A stretch of 64,000 bases of DNA from an uncultured Bacteroidales bacterium (GCA_903877385.1 CAIRDP010000033.1:17042-81041), one strand, 5' to 3'; counted from the stretch's first letter, positions 40,685 to 50,578 are shown. Translations and numbers: made by a program. The notes: generated by a model not told the origin, from the letters alone.

Positions 40685-41983
40685 ATGTTCAGCGTTCTTA
40701 CTGAAATATATACTATCTTCCTTCAGCATCCAGTAATTGTCACCGACAGCCGGAACCTCAGCCCGTCCTGTATTTTCTTTGCCCTGAAGGGAGACCGGTT
40801 TAACGGCAATCACTTTGCTGCAGAAGCTCTTGAAAAGGGAGCCTCCTGGGTGGTTGTCGACGAACCTGAGTATAAAATAAACCACCAATGCCTCCTGGTT
40901 GAAGATGTATTGAAAACGCTTCAGGATCTTGCAAGGCTTCATCGCAGGAGTTTTCAGATCCCTGTTATCGCAGTCACGGGGACTAATGGAAAAACAACTA
41001 CCAAAGAGCTTATAAATGCCGTCCTTTTAAAAAAATATTCTGTAGTAAGCACTGCCGGCAACCTGAACAACCACATTGGGGTTCCGCTCACCCTGCTCAG
41101 GCTCAGAAAGGATACTCAAATTGCGGTGATTGAAATGGGAGCCAACCACCCTGGCGAAATAGATTTCCTTTGCAGTATTGCATCTCCAGTTTATGGTATT
41201 ATAACCAATGTAGGGAGGGCCCATCTTGAAGGTTTCGGAAGTTTTGAAGGGGTTGTAAAAACCAAAACCGAACTGTACCGCTTTCTGGCTGAAGCCAAAG
41301 GGAAGGTGTTTGTGAATTGCGATGATCAACTGCTGATGCAGCAATCGGATAAGATGGAAAGGATTACCTACGGTTTTGATGATTCTGCATGGTTGCGAGG
41401 GCTCAGCAGGAAAACCGGTGATTTTGTTGATCTTACGATTCAAGAGCCAGGGAAAGACGCCTTTGATGTTCCTTCGAAACTTTTCGGGGATTACAATGCA
41501 GTCAATATTCTGGCATCAGCCTGTATCGGCAGGTATTTCAGCGTAAGTAACGAAGCCATTAAACAGGCCATTAAGTCCTACGAGCCTTCTAGTAACCGTT
41601 CCCAGCTCAAAAGCTCTGGGAAAAATACTCTGCTCATGGATGCATACAATGCAAATCCAAGCAGTATGGAGGCAGCCCTCCGCTATTTCGCATCCTCGGC
41701 TTATGACAATAAAGCTGTGATCCTGGGCGACATGCTCGAGCTTGGCACTGAATCGGACAGCCTGCATATATATATTTTAAAACTCCTTGAAGAATTATCC
41801 TTTACCGACGTTTGCCTGGTAGGGCCTGTTTTTACAAGGCTTAATACGAAAAGGGAATTCCTTTGCTTCGGCGACAGCGAACTTGCCCGCTTGTGGTTCA
41901 GCCACCATACTCCTGGGGGGAAAACCATAATGCTCAAAGGCAGCCGCGGCATTAAACTTGAAACGATCTCAGACATCCTTTAA
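40685..41983 (+). CDS. murF: UDP-N-acetylmuramoyl-tripeptide--D-alanyl-D-alanine ligase
   Basis: VIAVTGTNGKTTTKELI, NLNNHIGVPLTLL, EMGANHPGEI; start at 40685 preferred over ORF start 40664. Confidence 0.95.
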   Translation: MFSVLTEIYTIFLQHPVIVTDSRNLSPSCIFFALKGDRFNGNHFAAEALEKGASWVVVDEPEYKINHQCLLVEDVLKTLQDLARLHRRSFQIPVIAVTGTNGKTTTKELINAVLLKKYSVVSTAGNLNNHIGVPLTLLRLRKDTQIAVIEMGANHPGEIDFLCSIASPVYGIITNVGRAHLEGFGSFEGVVKTKTELYRFLAEAKGKVFVNCDDQLLMQQSDKMERITYGFDDSAWLRGLSRKTGDFVDLTIQEPGKDAFDVPSKLFGDYNAVNILASACIGRYFSVSNEAIKQAIKSYEPSSNRSQLKSSGKNTLLMDAYNANPSSMEAALRYFASSAYDNKAVILGDMLELGTESDSLHIYILKLLEELSFTDVCLVGPVFTRLNTKREFLCFGDSELARLWFSHHTPGGKTIMLKGSRGIKLETISDIL

Positions 41984-43036
41984 ATGGACCGGTACAAAGT
42001 AATAGGACTGATGTCGGGAACCTCGCTGGATGGCGTGGATATAGCCTGCTGCCAATTTTACAATGACCATGGACAGTGGGATTATTCCATACTTCATGCT
42101 GAAACAATACCCTATTCCGAAGACTGGCTCAAGCGACTCTCGGGCCTGCCGGGGTCCACTGCCGTGGAATTTGCCGCTACCGACCATGCTTTTGGCCACC
42201 TGCTGGGCAGCCTTTGCATGAACTTCATTGAGAAATATAATATTAAAGCAGATTTCATCGCATCACACGGGCATACAGTTTTTCACCAGCCAGGCCAGGG
42301 CTTTACATCACAGGTCGGTAACGGGGCTGCTATTAAAGCCGAAACAGGGCTCCCGGTAATCTGCGACTTCCGTTCGGGCGACGTTGCCAACGGGGGACAA
42401 GGCGCCCCTCTTGTGCCGGCCGGGGACAGGCTTCTTTTTTCTGCTTATGACTTTTGCCTTAACCTCGGAGGATTTGCAAATATTTCATTCGAGAGCAGCG
42501 GCAACAGGATAGCATTTGACATATGCCCGGTAAACATTGTCCTGAACAGCCTTTCAGGGCTTGCAGGTCTGCCTTTTGATAAAGACGGACGCCTGGCCCA
42601 AAGTGGGAAGGTAAGTCCCTCACTGCTGGAGCAACTCAACAGCCTGCCGTATTACATGCAGTCCGGCCCTAAATCCCTTGGAAAGGAATGGGTTGAGGAA
42701 AACATCAATCCCATTCTCAGCGATTCCGGACTTATTTTAATCGACATTTTGAGTACATTTGTGACTCATATTGCACAGCAGATTTCCCTGCAAACAGGGA
42801 AAGAAAGCAGTAAGAAATTGTTCATTACAGGAGGAGGGGCACATAACAAATACCTGGTCTCAATGATCCGGTCCCTGGTAAAGCCTCAGATAATAATACC
42901 TGATTTATTGACCGTTGATTTTAAAGAAGCAATTATTTTTGCTTTTCTTGGAGTTCTGCGATGGAGAAAGGAAATTAACTGTTTTAAAACCGTTACCGGG
43001 TCAAAACAGGACGGTTCTTTTGGGGCCGTGTATTGA
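41984..43036 (+). CDS. anmK: Anhydro-N-acetylmuramic acid kinase
   Basis: YKVIGLMSGTSLDGVDIA, HGHTVFHQPGQGFTSQVGNGAAI, LFITGGGAHN. Confidence 0.95.
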   Translation: MDRYKVIGLMSGTSLDGVDIACCQFYNDHGQWDYSILHAETIPYSEDWLKRLSGLPGSTAVEFAATDHAFGHLLGSLCMNFIEKYNIKADFIASHGHTVFHQPGQGFTSQVGNGAAIKAETGLPVICDFRSGDVANGGQGAPLVPAGDRLLFSAYDFCLNLGGFANISFESSGNRIAFDICPVNIVLNSLSGLAGLPFDKDGRLAQSGKVSPSLLEQLNSLPYYMQSGPKSLGKEWVEENINPILSDSGLILIDILSTFVTHIAQQISLQTGKESSKKLFITGGGAHNKYLVSMIRSLVKPQIIIPDLLTVDFKEAIIFAFLGVLRWRKEINCFKTVTGSKQDGSFGAVY

Positions 43037-43055
43037 CTTTTGAATTTAATTGTTT

Positions 43056-43063
43056 TATCTTTG
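43056..43063 (+). promoter_or_regulatory. Bacteroidota promoter (TTG at 43033, N20, TATCTTTG)
   Basis: Spacing and motifs match consensus, upstream of folC. Confidence 0.6.
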
Positions 43064-43123
43064 TTAACGATGAGTTGAGTCATTATATAAAGAGTTGATT
43101 ACTGAACACTTAAAATTACAATT

Positions 43124-44419
43124 ATGAGTTATAAAGAAGCTATTGAATACATGAACGCACAGCTCCCCATGTTTCACAGGGTTGGGGCTGCAGCGTACCG
43201 GGCAAACCTTGACAATACCCTTGCTCTGTGCTCGGTGCTTGGAAATCCGCAGGATAACTTCAAGTGCATTCATATTACAGGAACAAATGGTAAGGGTTCT
43301 GTCGCGCACATGCTGGCATCCATCTTGCAGCAAAAAGGAGTCAGGGCCGGATTGTACACTTCACCGCATCTCAAAGATTTCCGTGAAAGGATACGCGTTA
43401 ACGGCAAAAAGATCTCAAAAGCCTATGTTCCGGCTTTCATTTCAAAACACATGGAGGAATTTGAAAAAATAAACCCCTCGTTTTTTGAACTGGCTGTGGC
43501 AATGGCATTTCAATATTTCAAGGAACAGCATGTTCATGTTGCTATCGTTGAAGTTGGGATGGGGGGAAGACTTGATTCGACTAACATTATTACTCCGCTT
43601 CTTTCGGTTGTTACAAATGTAAGTCTTGACCATATGCAGTTTCTGGGCGACACACTGCCAAAAATCGCACAGGAAAAAGCAGGTATCTTTAAACCGGGAG
43701 TTCCGGTTTTGATCGGTGAGAGACAGGAATCTGTGGATTCCGTTTTCAGGAAGCAGGCAAAACTCACGAAATCTGAGATAAATTATGCGTCAGACCATTA
43801 TTCTGTTGTTAAGATCCGGAACTGGGGACGTAAGGCTATTCACCTGAACGTGGATGTTTACAAGGACAAGGAAGTATTCATCAAGAAGATCCCCTGTCCT
43901 CTGGGCGGAGATTACCAGATGAAGAACCTGGTCACCCTTATGGGTATAATCGAAGAACTAAACAAGCAGGGTTTCGCGATTACAGCCGATCATATTAAAA
44001 AGGGAATACGCTATTCAGCTATCAGGACCGGGTTCAAGGGAAGATGGCAGGTACTTAGCCTTAAACCGCTGACAATTTGTGATACGGGTCATAATGAAGC
44101 CGGTATCCAGGAAGTGGTTGCACAGCTTGCAAATATTTCCTACGGCAAACTTCACCTTGTTATAGGAACAGTGAGTGATAAAGATCCTTCACTTATCCTT
44201 AAACACCTGCCTGTCAAAGCAACTTATTATTTCTGCAAGGCCGACATTCCCAGGGGTCTCGACGCAGATTCGCTTAAGCAGCTGGCATCGGAGCACAAGC
44301 TTAAAGGGAAAAGTTATAAGAGCGTAAAACTTGCTTACGAAGCTGCAAAACATGCAGCCGCAGAAGATGATCTCATTTTCGTGGGCGGAAGCACGTTTGT
44401 GGTTGGAGAAGTCATCTGA
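43124..44419 (+). CDS. folC: Folylpolyglutamate synthase/dihydrofolate synthase
   Basis: IHITGTNGKGSVAHMLASILQ, YTSPHLKDFRERIRVNG, ITPLLSVVTNVSLDHMQFLGDT. Confidence 0.96.
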   Translation: MSYKEAIEYMNAQLPMFHRVGAAAYRANLDNTLALCSVLGNPQDNFKCIHITGTNGKGSVAHMLASILQQKGVRAGLYTSPHLKDFRERIRVNGKKISKAYVPAFISKHMEEFEKINPSFFELAVAMAFQYFKEQHVHVAIVEVGMGGRLDSTNIITPLLSVVTNVSLDHMQFLGDTLPKIAQEKAGIFKPGVPVLIGERQESVDSVFRKQAKLTKSEINYASDHYSVVKIRNWGRKAIHLNVDVYKDKEVFIKKIPCPLGGDYQMKNLVTLMGIIEELNKQGFAITADHIKKGIRYSAIRTGFKGRWQVLSLKPLTICDTGHNEAGIQEVVAQLANISYGKLHLVIGTVSDKDPSLILKHLPVKATYYFCKADIPRGLDADSLKQLASEHKLKGKSYKSVKLAYEAAKHAAAEDDLIFVGGSTFVVGEVI

Positions 44420-44501
44420 TGTACAGTGTACCATGTACAAATGAATTCCTGAGTAAAACTCCTGATCCCTCATTTGTACATGGTACATGGTACATTGTAC
44501 A
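44420..44501. repeat. Long imperfect inverted repeat between convergent folC and thiS
   Basis: Arms TGTACAGTGTACCATGTACAAATGA (44420-44444) and TCATTTGTACATGGTACATGGTACATTGTACA (44470-44501); right arm carries one extra 7-nt unit. Confidence 0.85.
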
Positions 44502-44506
44502 TTCTT

Positions 44507-44710
44507 TCACCCCCCGCTCACCAGGTGAAGTACCATCACATCGTCACTGTCCCTGATGGTTGCTGAATTGTATTCGTCTTTTTTTATGAGGGTCCCGTTA
44601 ATCCTGACCACCAGCATTTTAAAAGTGAATGTTTTGGCTTCCAACAGCTCATTAACGGTCATTTTATCCTGCTTAAAAGTTTCCTGAGTATTATTTAAAA
44701 TTATCTTCAT
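44507..44710 (-). CDS. ThiS/MoaD-family ubiquitin-like sulfur carrier
   Basis: 67 aa ending VSGG; LVVRINGTLIKKDEYNSATIRDSDDVMVLHLVSGG. Confidence 0.88.
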   Translation of the reverse strand: MKIILNNTQETFKQDKMTVNELLEAKTFTFKMLVVRINGTLIKKDEYNSATIRDSDDVMVLHLVSGG

Positions 44711-44745
44711 TCAAAATTTATTAGAGCAAAACCCCTATCAGGGGT

Positions 44746-45366
44746 TCATGATTTTAATAAAATCTCAAGTACAACATTCGCCTGCATGTTCGCAACCATT
44801 CCCACTCTCGGGGCCAGCGGGGGGAATTCGTTGCTGATCCCGGTGACTTCATCCCCGCAAATATGCAGGTTCCCCTCATGCCGGTAATGTATGCCTGCAT
44901 TCATCCCCCATCCAGCCATCCCCAGGCCCACGACCAAAGGTTTCTCAGGAAAAGCCGATAACACCGTCTCGATGAACATTTCCTTTTCTTCGGCCTGGTC
45001 AAAAGCTTCAACAATGACGTCGCAATCCCTGAAATATCTCAGGATGTGTTCAGGATCAAGTTTTACTTCATAGGCAATCACGCTAACCGACGGGTTGATC
45101 TGGTGAATGACCCGTTTAAGCGAAGGAGCCTTGGGCTCCCCAACCTGGCTGAGAAAATAATACTGCCGGTTCAGGTTGGACTCAGTGATTATGTCAAAAT
45201 CAGCCAGTATCAATGTACCCACCCCTACCCTTGCCAGAGCAACGGCGCAATTAGAGCCAAGTCCCCCGCAACCGGCAATGCCTACCGTCCTGCTTTTGAG
45301 CTTATCTTTTATCTCTGCGGATGTCATCAGGAAAACATTTAAAATTTTACTGAACTTCAAACACAA
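44746..45366 (-). CDS. ThiF/MoeB/HesA-family adenylyltransferase
   Basis: GIAGCGGLGSNCAVALARVGVGTLILADFDIITESNLNRQYYFLSQVG. Confidence 0.92.
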   Translation of the reverse strand: MCLKFSKILNVFLMTSAEIKDKLKSRTVGIAGCGGLGSNCAVALARVGVGTLILADFDIITESNLNRQYYFLSQVGEPKAPSLKRVIHQINPSVSVIAYEVKLDPEHILRYFRDCDVIVEAFDQAEEKEMFIETVLSAFPEKPLVVGLGMAGWGMNAGIHYRHEGNLHICGDEVTGISNEFPPLAPRVGMVANMQANVVLEILLKS

Positions 45367-45629
45367 ATTTACAAAAAGAAGGCATAAATGATTACTTCAT
45401 GGAGCATGAAAAGTAAAAAATACTCCCGCAGGTTTTCTCAAATTAATCCAATCAAAGCCGTAAAACCCCCGATTTCCTGCCCCCGCTCCCGCATCAGGCT
45501 GAGTGGAATTTATGGGGAGAGAATAAACTCTTCAGCATACTGTACAAGTCCGGGCAGGGTGGAATCGTTATGCAATGGAAAACATATCGAACTTTTTGAT
45601 TTACGGCGCTTTGCGATGAAATTTTTACG

Positions 45630-45637
45630 TATTTTTG
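45630..45637 (+). promoter_or_regulatory. Bacteroidota -7 motif TATTTTTG upstream of AOR gene
   Basis: TAnnTTTG about 100 nt before ATG at 45740. Confidence 0.4.
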
Positions 45638-45699
45638 CAACGTTAATTGATTAACAGTTGCAAGATAAAGAGCACTTCGTGCTGCTGATGCAGGATACA

Positions 45700-45721
45700 G
45701 GATGCAAGATATCTTACATCC
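45700..45721. promoter_or_regulatory. Near-perfect 22-bp palindrome in AOR leader
   Basis: GGATGcAAGAT|ATCTTaCATCC, one mismatched pair. Confidence 0.4.
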
Positions 45722-45739
45722 AGATCAAAACCCAAACAT

Positions 45740-47899
45740 ATGACCTTCAAAGAATTCCAAAACACCCACAAACTCCTCGCACAGTATAAATACAGCTGGG
45801 CTCCTATCGAAAAAGGATATAACAACCGTACCATTTACGTTAATGTAGGGGACCTTACAATAAAGGAAAAACCTGTAAATCAGCAGATGAAAGATAAATT
45901 CGTCGGCGGCAAGGGTTTTGACCTGCGGCTTCTCTGGGATTCAACTAAACCTGATACCAAATGGAACGACCCGGAGAATGAAATTGTAATTTCAGGCGGA
46001 CCATGTTGCGGGATCACCCAGTATTCCGGTGCAGGCAAGGCGATCTGCTGTGCCATCAGCCCTCAAACAGATATTGTTGTTGATTCGAATGTGGGCGGAT
46101 TTTTTGGTCCCTTCCTCAAATTTTGCGGGTTCGATGCGCTGGAAATACAGGGGAAGTCGGATCAGGAGGTAATGGTGGTTTTTGAAGAAGAACGGGAAGT
46201 GGTTGAGATCTATGAAGCAGGGGACCTGCCTACCGACAGCCATATCCTTGCCGAGATACTGCACGAAATAATGGCTAAACCCGAAAATGAAAAGGACAAG
46301 TACAATGTTTCGGTAGTTTCGGCCGGCACTGCTGCGGACCATTCCCTCATAGGGATGCTTAACTTCACGTTTTACGACATCAAGCGTAAAAAAGTCCGCC
46401 TGAAACAGGCCGGCCGCGGAGGGATTGGCACGGTTTTGCGCGACAAAAAGATCAAAGCCATGGTAGCCCATGTTAAAACCATTGGAGGGAACCGCAACAA
46501 CGTTGTGAACATGGAAGCCATACAGGAACGCGGGCGCACCTTCAACAAGGAAATGCGTGAGCTTGACGACAAGCAATGCGAAATGCGTTCGAAAGGCACG
46601 GCCCACCTCACCCACATCATGAATGATTACGACCTGCTCCCGGTCCATAATTTCAAATTCGGGAGCCATCCCAACGCCCACCTGATCAAGGGCGATGTAT
46701 GGAAGTCGTTCTTCACACAGAACGTACCCGACGGTTGCTGGGTAGGCTGCAATATGGCCTGCGCCAAAGGGGTTGATAATTATGAACTCCGAAGCGGTCC
46801 GTATAAAGGCGAGAAGGTCATCGTAGACGGGCCTGAATATGAGACCACATCATCCCTGGGTTCCGTTGCAGGTATTTTCAACCCTGACTTTACCATTGAA
46901 GCTAACTTTTACTGCGATACCTATGGCATCTGCACTATTTCCTGGGGAACCATCCTTGGTTTTGTGATGGAATGTTATGAGAATGGGATCATCAATGAAG
47001 AGAGAACTGGCGGACTTAAGCTGAATTTCGGCAATGCTGATGCGGCAATGGAGCTGCTTCACCAGGTTTCAAGGGGTGAAGGCTTCGGGCTTATCGCCGG
47101 CCAGGGTGTTCGAAAAATGAAAGGGATCTTTGCAAAGAACGGCTGGGGTGATCCCGGTTTCATGCAGGATATCGGCATGGAAAACAAAGGCCTCGAATAT
47201 TCCCAGTATGTTTCAAAGGAATCTCTGGCACAGCAGGGGGGTTATGCAATGACTAACAAGGGCCCCCAGCATGACGAAGCCTGGCTCATTTTCATGGACA
47301 TGGTCAACAACCAGATCCCCACTTTCGAGAAAAAGGCCGAGGCCCTTCATTATTTCCCTATGTTCCGCACCTGGTTCGGACTTGCAGGATTCTGTAAACT
47401 TCCCTGGAACGATGTGGAACCCGAAAACAATGCCCAGAGCGCTGAACCCGCCAAAGTTCCCGAGCATGTCGACAATTATGTTACCATATTCAATGCTGTT
47501 ACCGGCCTGACAATCGATAAAACAGAGCTCGTACGAATGTCCGAAAGGGTATATAATTTCCAGAGGATCTTAAGCATCCGCAGGGGTTACGGGCTCAGGA
47601 TGCACGACGCCCAGCCATACCGTGCCTGCGGTCCCGTTACAAAAGAAGAATACGAATCGAGGGCCGACCGCTACGATAAGCAGTTGCTTGAGAAAGTCGG
47701 ATTCGACCCTGCAGGTAAATCCACAGAAGAAAAAATGGCTGTCCTCAGGAAACACCGCGAAGAACAGTATGAAAAGCTCCTCGATGCAGTTTATGAACGA
47801 AGGGGCTGGACAAAGAACGGGGTCCCGAAGATCGAACATCTGAAAAACATAGGGATGGACCTGCCGGAACTGCTGGAAGTAGTAACACCTCTGCAATAG
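45740..47899 (+). CDS. Aldehyde:ferredoxin oxidoreductase (tungsten-type family)
   Basis: 719 aa; VGGKGFDLRLLWD, CWVGCNMACAKG cluster Cys motif, GLAGFCKLPWND. Confidence 0.92.
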   Translation: MTFKEFQNTHKLLAQYKYSWAPIEKGYNNRTIYVNVGDLTIKEKPVNQQMKDKFVGGKGFDLRLLWDSTKPDTKWNDPENEIVISGGPCCGITQYSGAGKAICCAISPQTDIVVDSNVGGFFGPFLKFCGFDALEIQGKSDQEVMVVFEEEREVVEIYEAGDLPTDSHILAEILHEIMAKPENEKDKYNVSVVSAGTAADHSLIGMLNFTFYDIKRKKVRLKQAGRGGIGTVLRDKKIKAMVAHVKTIGGNRNNVVNMEAIQERGRTFNKEMRELDDKQCEMRSKGTAHLTHIMNDYDLLPVHNFKFGSHPNAHLIKGDVWKSFFTQNVPDGCWVGCNMACAKGVDNYELRSGPYKGEKVIVDGPEYETTSSLGSVAGIFNPDFTIEANFYCDTYGICTISWGTILGFVMECYENGIINEERTGGLKLNFGNADAAMELLHQVSRGEGFGLIAGQGVRKMKGIFAKNGWGDPGFMQDIGMENKGLEYSQYVSKESLAQQGGYAMTNKGPQHDEAWLIFMDMVNNQIPTFEKKAEALHYFPMFRTWFGLAGFCKLPWNDVEPENNAQSAEPAKVPEHVDNYVTIFNAVTGLTIDKTELVRMSERVYNFQRILSIRRGYGLRMHDAQPYRACGPVTKEEYESRADRYDKQLLEKVGFDPAGKSTEEKMAVLRKHREEQYEKLLDAVYERRGWTKNGVPKIEHLKNIGMDLPELLEVVTPLQ

Positions 47900-47914
47900 A
47901 GATTTGATGAAGTA

Positions 47915-49471
47915 ATGAAATTCCCCATCTGCATCCTGATATCTCTGATCCTGCTTACCGGATCCATTGCTTTTGCCCAGACCGGCACCAATTATATTCT
48001 GTTGCCTGAGGGCTTGCCGGTAGATTCTGTTGTTAAAACAGCGGCACATATTTCACCTTCAGCCAGGCAGGCCGCCTGGCAGGAACTGGAATTTACCGTA
48101 TTTTTCCATTTCGGCATCAATACGTTTGCCGGCCTGGAATGGGGGAATAAGGATGTGAAAACGAAAATATTCAACCCTTCGGAGTTGGATGCAAGGCAAT
48201 GGGTACGCACAGCAAAAGAAGCCGGTGCAAAGCTTGCCATCCTCGTTGCCAAACACCATGACGGGTTTTGCAACTGGCCAAGTAAGTATACTGAGTACAG
48301 TGTTAAAAATACTCCCTGGAGGGATGGGAATGGAGACCTGGTTAAGGAAGTTTCGGATGCCTGCAAAGAGTACTCACTCAAATTCGGGGTTTATGTCTCT
48401 CCCTGGGATATACATTCGGAATTATATGGAACGGACCAGTACAATACTTACTTTGAAAACCTGCTCAGAGAGGTCCTCACACTTTACGGTGAAATAAGCG
48501 AGGTATGGTTTGACGGGGCCTGCGGTGAAGGGCCAAACGGCAAGAAACAGGTATATGACTGGATGGGATATTATAAACTTGTGAGGGAACTTCAGCCAAA
48601 AGCGGTTATTGCTATCATGGGGCCTGATGTGAGATGGGTAGGAACTGAATCGGGTTATGGCAGGGAAACTGAATGGAGCGTGGTTCCACTGCCCCGGGTT
48701 TCAATAGAAAGTATGGGTGTGGGGTCAAAACACGCTTCCTCCGAGGATATATTTTTGCCGCCGGGAGATATGATGCAAAAAGAGCTGGGCAGTGATGAGA
48801 GGATAAAAGAGGCGGCCGGTCTCGCCTGGTATCCTTCGGAAGTCGACGTCTCGATCCGCCCGGGCTGGTTTTATCATGAGAAAGAAGACTCACTCGTGAA
48901 AAGCCCTGATAAACTTGTGGATATATGGTTCAGTTCGGCAGGGAGGAATTCGGTCCTTCTTCTTAACCTGCCTCCCGACAAACGGGGGCTTATTAATGAG
49001 AACGACGTTAAAAGCCTTAAAGGCATGCGAGCTATCCTGGATTCGGCATTCCGTAACAACCTTGCAGCCGGGGCTGCTATAATACCGGCAAACGGCAATC
49101 CGAAGTTCAAACCCGAAAACATGACCGACTCAAAGCCAGGGACTTACTGGACCAATAAAAAAGGGAGCAAAACCGCTTCAATTATCCTGGAACTTAAACA
49201 ACAATGCTCCTTCAATTGCCTCGGCATACAGGAATATTTCAGGGACGGGCAGAGGGTTGAATCCTTCTCTCTCGAGATCCCTGATGGCAAATCATGGAAA
49301 ACTGTCGCTTCAGGAACCACTATCGGTTATAAAAGACTTCTACGTTTTCCCACTGTACATGCAAAAAGCGTGAGGATCAGGATAAACTCTTCAAGGGATA
49401 ATCCTGAAATTTCGGAAATCGGGTTATATTCGCTTCCCGAACGTCTTATCCCGGTCGAAATACAAAAATAA
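47915..49471 (+). CDS. GH29 alpha-L-fucosidase-like secreted protein
   Basis: VFFHFGINTFAGLEWGNKD, LAILVAKHHDGFCNWPSKYTEYSVKNTPWRDGNGD, EVWFDGACGEG. Confidence 0.9.
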   Translation: MKFPICILISLILLTGSIAFAQTGTNYILLPEGLPVDSVVKTAAHISPSARQAAWQELEFTVFFHFGINTFAGLEWGNKDVKTKIFNPSELDARQWVRTAKEAGAKLAILVAKHHDGFCNWPSKYTEYSVKNTPWRDGNGDLVKEVSDACKEYSLKFGVYVSPWDIHSELYGTDQYNTYFENLLREVLTLYGEISEVWFDGACGEGPNGKKQVYDWMGYYKLVRELQPKAVIAIMGPDVRWVGTESGYGRETEWSVVPLPRVSIESMGVGSKHASSEDIFLPPGDMMQKELGSDERIKEAAGLAWYPSEVDVSIRPGWFYHEKEDSLVKSPDKLVDIWFSSAGRNSVLLLNLPPDKRGLINENDVKSLKGMRAILDSAFRNNLAAGAAIIPANGNPKFKPENMTDSKPGTYWTNKKGSKTASIILELKQQCSFNCLGIQEYFRDGQRVESFSLEIPDGKSWKTVASGTTIGYKRLLRFPTVHAKSVRIRINSSRDNPEISEIGLYSLPERLIPVEIQK

Positions 49472-49477
49472 TAAGGA

Positions 49478-50578
49478 ATGAAGGCAGATAAAAAACTCAG
49501 GGCAAGACTTCAAACCGAGGTAGATACGGCCTATCTGTACCGTCGTGTTGCCTTGATGGAGGATGATCCCGAGATAAGTGCCATCTACCTTGAGATGGCA
49601 AGGATAGAGGAATTGCATAAGTCGAAGGTAATGGAAAAAGTGAGGGCCATCGACAAGGCTGCAAGGGAACCAAAACCCTCGCCAAGGGCAAGGATCATTT
49701 CCAAGCTTGGAGGATTGTTCGGCCGGAACATGATACTGGGAATCCTGCTTGAGGCCGAAAAAAGCATTACAAATGCTTCTCTTTCAAAGAAGGATAAAAG
49801 CGGTGAAAAATCAAACGGGGCCGAGGACAGGCATGTCAAGATACTCCAGTCGCTCGATCAGTTAAGCGGTGATAAAGTAAGAAAAATGGAGCGCGGCCAC
49901 CGGAATGTGGGCGGCAATGCATTAAGGGCTGCCGTTTTAGGGGCCGATGACGGGCTTGTAAGCAACCTCAGCCTGGTTATGGGTGTGGCGGGTGCCACCC
50001 AGGGAGGCAATGCAGTGCTCATTGCAGGACTAGCCGGTTTGCTTGCAGGCGCTTTCTCCATGGCCCTGGGTGAATGGATATCCGTAAAAAGCTCACAGGA
50101 ACTTCTCGAAAGGCAGATTGAGATCGAAATGGAAGAGATTGAAAACAGCCCGGAAGAGGAATTCGAGGAAATCATCCTTCTTAACCGTGCCAAAGGAATT
50201 CCCGAGGATGAAGCAAGGGAGATTGCCAACAAGATATTTTCCAATAAGGATAATATGCAGGCCTTGCTGGTTAAGGAAGAACTGGGGCTGAATCCGGATG
50301 ATCTGAAAGGTTCTGCCTGGGAAGCGGCAATAGCATCTTTCGTGCTTTTCGTGACAGGGGCAATCATTCCCCTTGCGCCTTTCATTTTTCTAAAAGGACA
50401 GCAGGCTGTCATCACCAGTGTGGTACTAAGCACCATTGCCCTCTTTACAATAGGAGCGGCAATTACCCTCATCACGGGTAAAGGAGTGTTCAAATCGGGG
50501 ATGCGGCAGGTCCTTATAGGGCTTGCAGCCGCTGCAGTTACTTTTTCATTGGGAAGACTGATCGGTGCAAACCTCTGA
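49478..50578 (+). CDS. Ferritin-like/VIT1 (CCC1) fusion, iron/manganese transporter-like
   Basis: N-terminal ferritin-like helices; LGADDGLVSNLSLVMGVAGA, AGLLAGAFSMALGEWISVKSSQEL. Confidence 0.88.
   Translation: MKADKKLRARLQTEVDTAYLYRRVALMEDDPEISAIYLEMARIEELHKSKVMEKVRAIDKAAREPKPSPRARIISKLGGLFGRNMILGILLEAEKSITNASLSKKDKSGEKSNGAEDRHVKILQSLDQLSGDKVRKMERGHRNVGGNALRAAVLGADDGLVSNLSLVMGVAGATQGGNAVLIAGLAGLLAGAFSMALGEWISVKSSQELLERQIEIEMEEIENSPEEEFEEIILLNRAKGIPEDEAREIANKIFSNKDNMQALLVKEELGLNPDDLKGSAWEAAIASFVLFVTGAIIPLAPFIFLKGQQAVITSVVLSTIALFTIGAAITLITGKGVFKSGMRQVLIGLAAAAVTFSLGRLIGANL

Noticed and set aside
45388-45654. 88 aa ORF upstream of AOR
   Set aside because: No recognisable family or clear ribosome-binding site; region better viewed as intergenic/leader, although a structured RNA cannot be excluded
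45992-46681. 229 aa minus-strand ORF
   Set aside because: Antisense to the AOR gene; no promoter or family support
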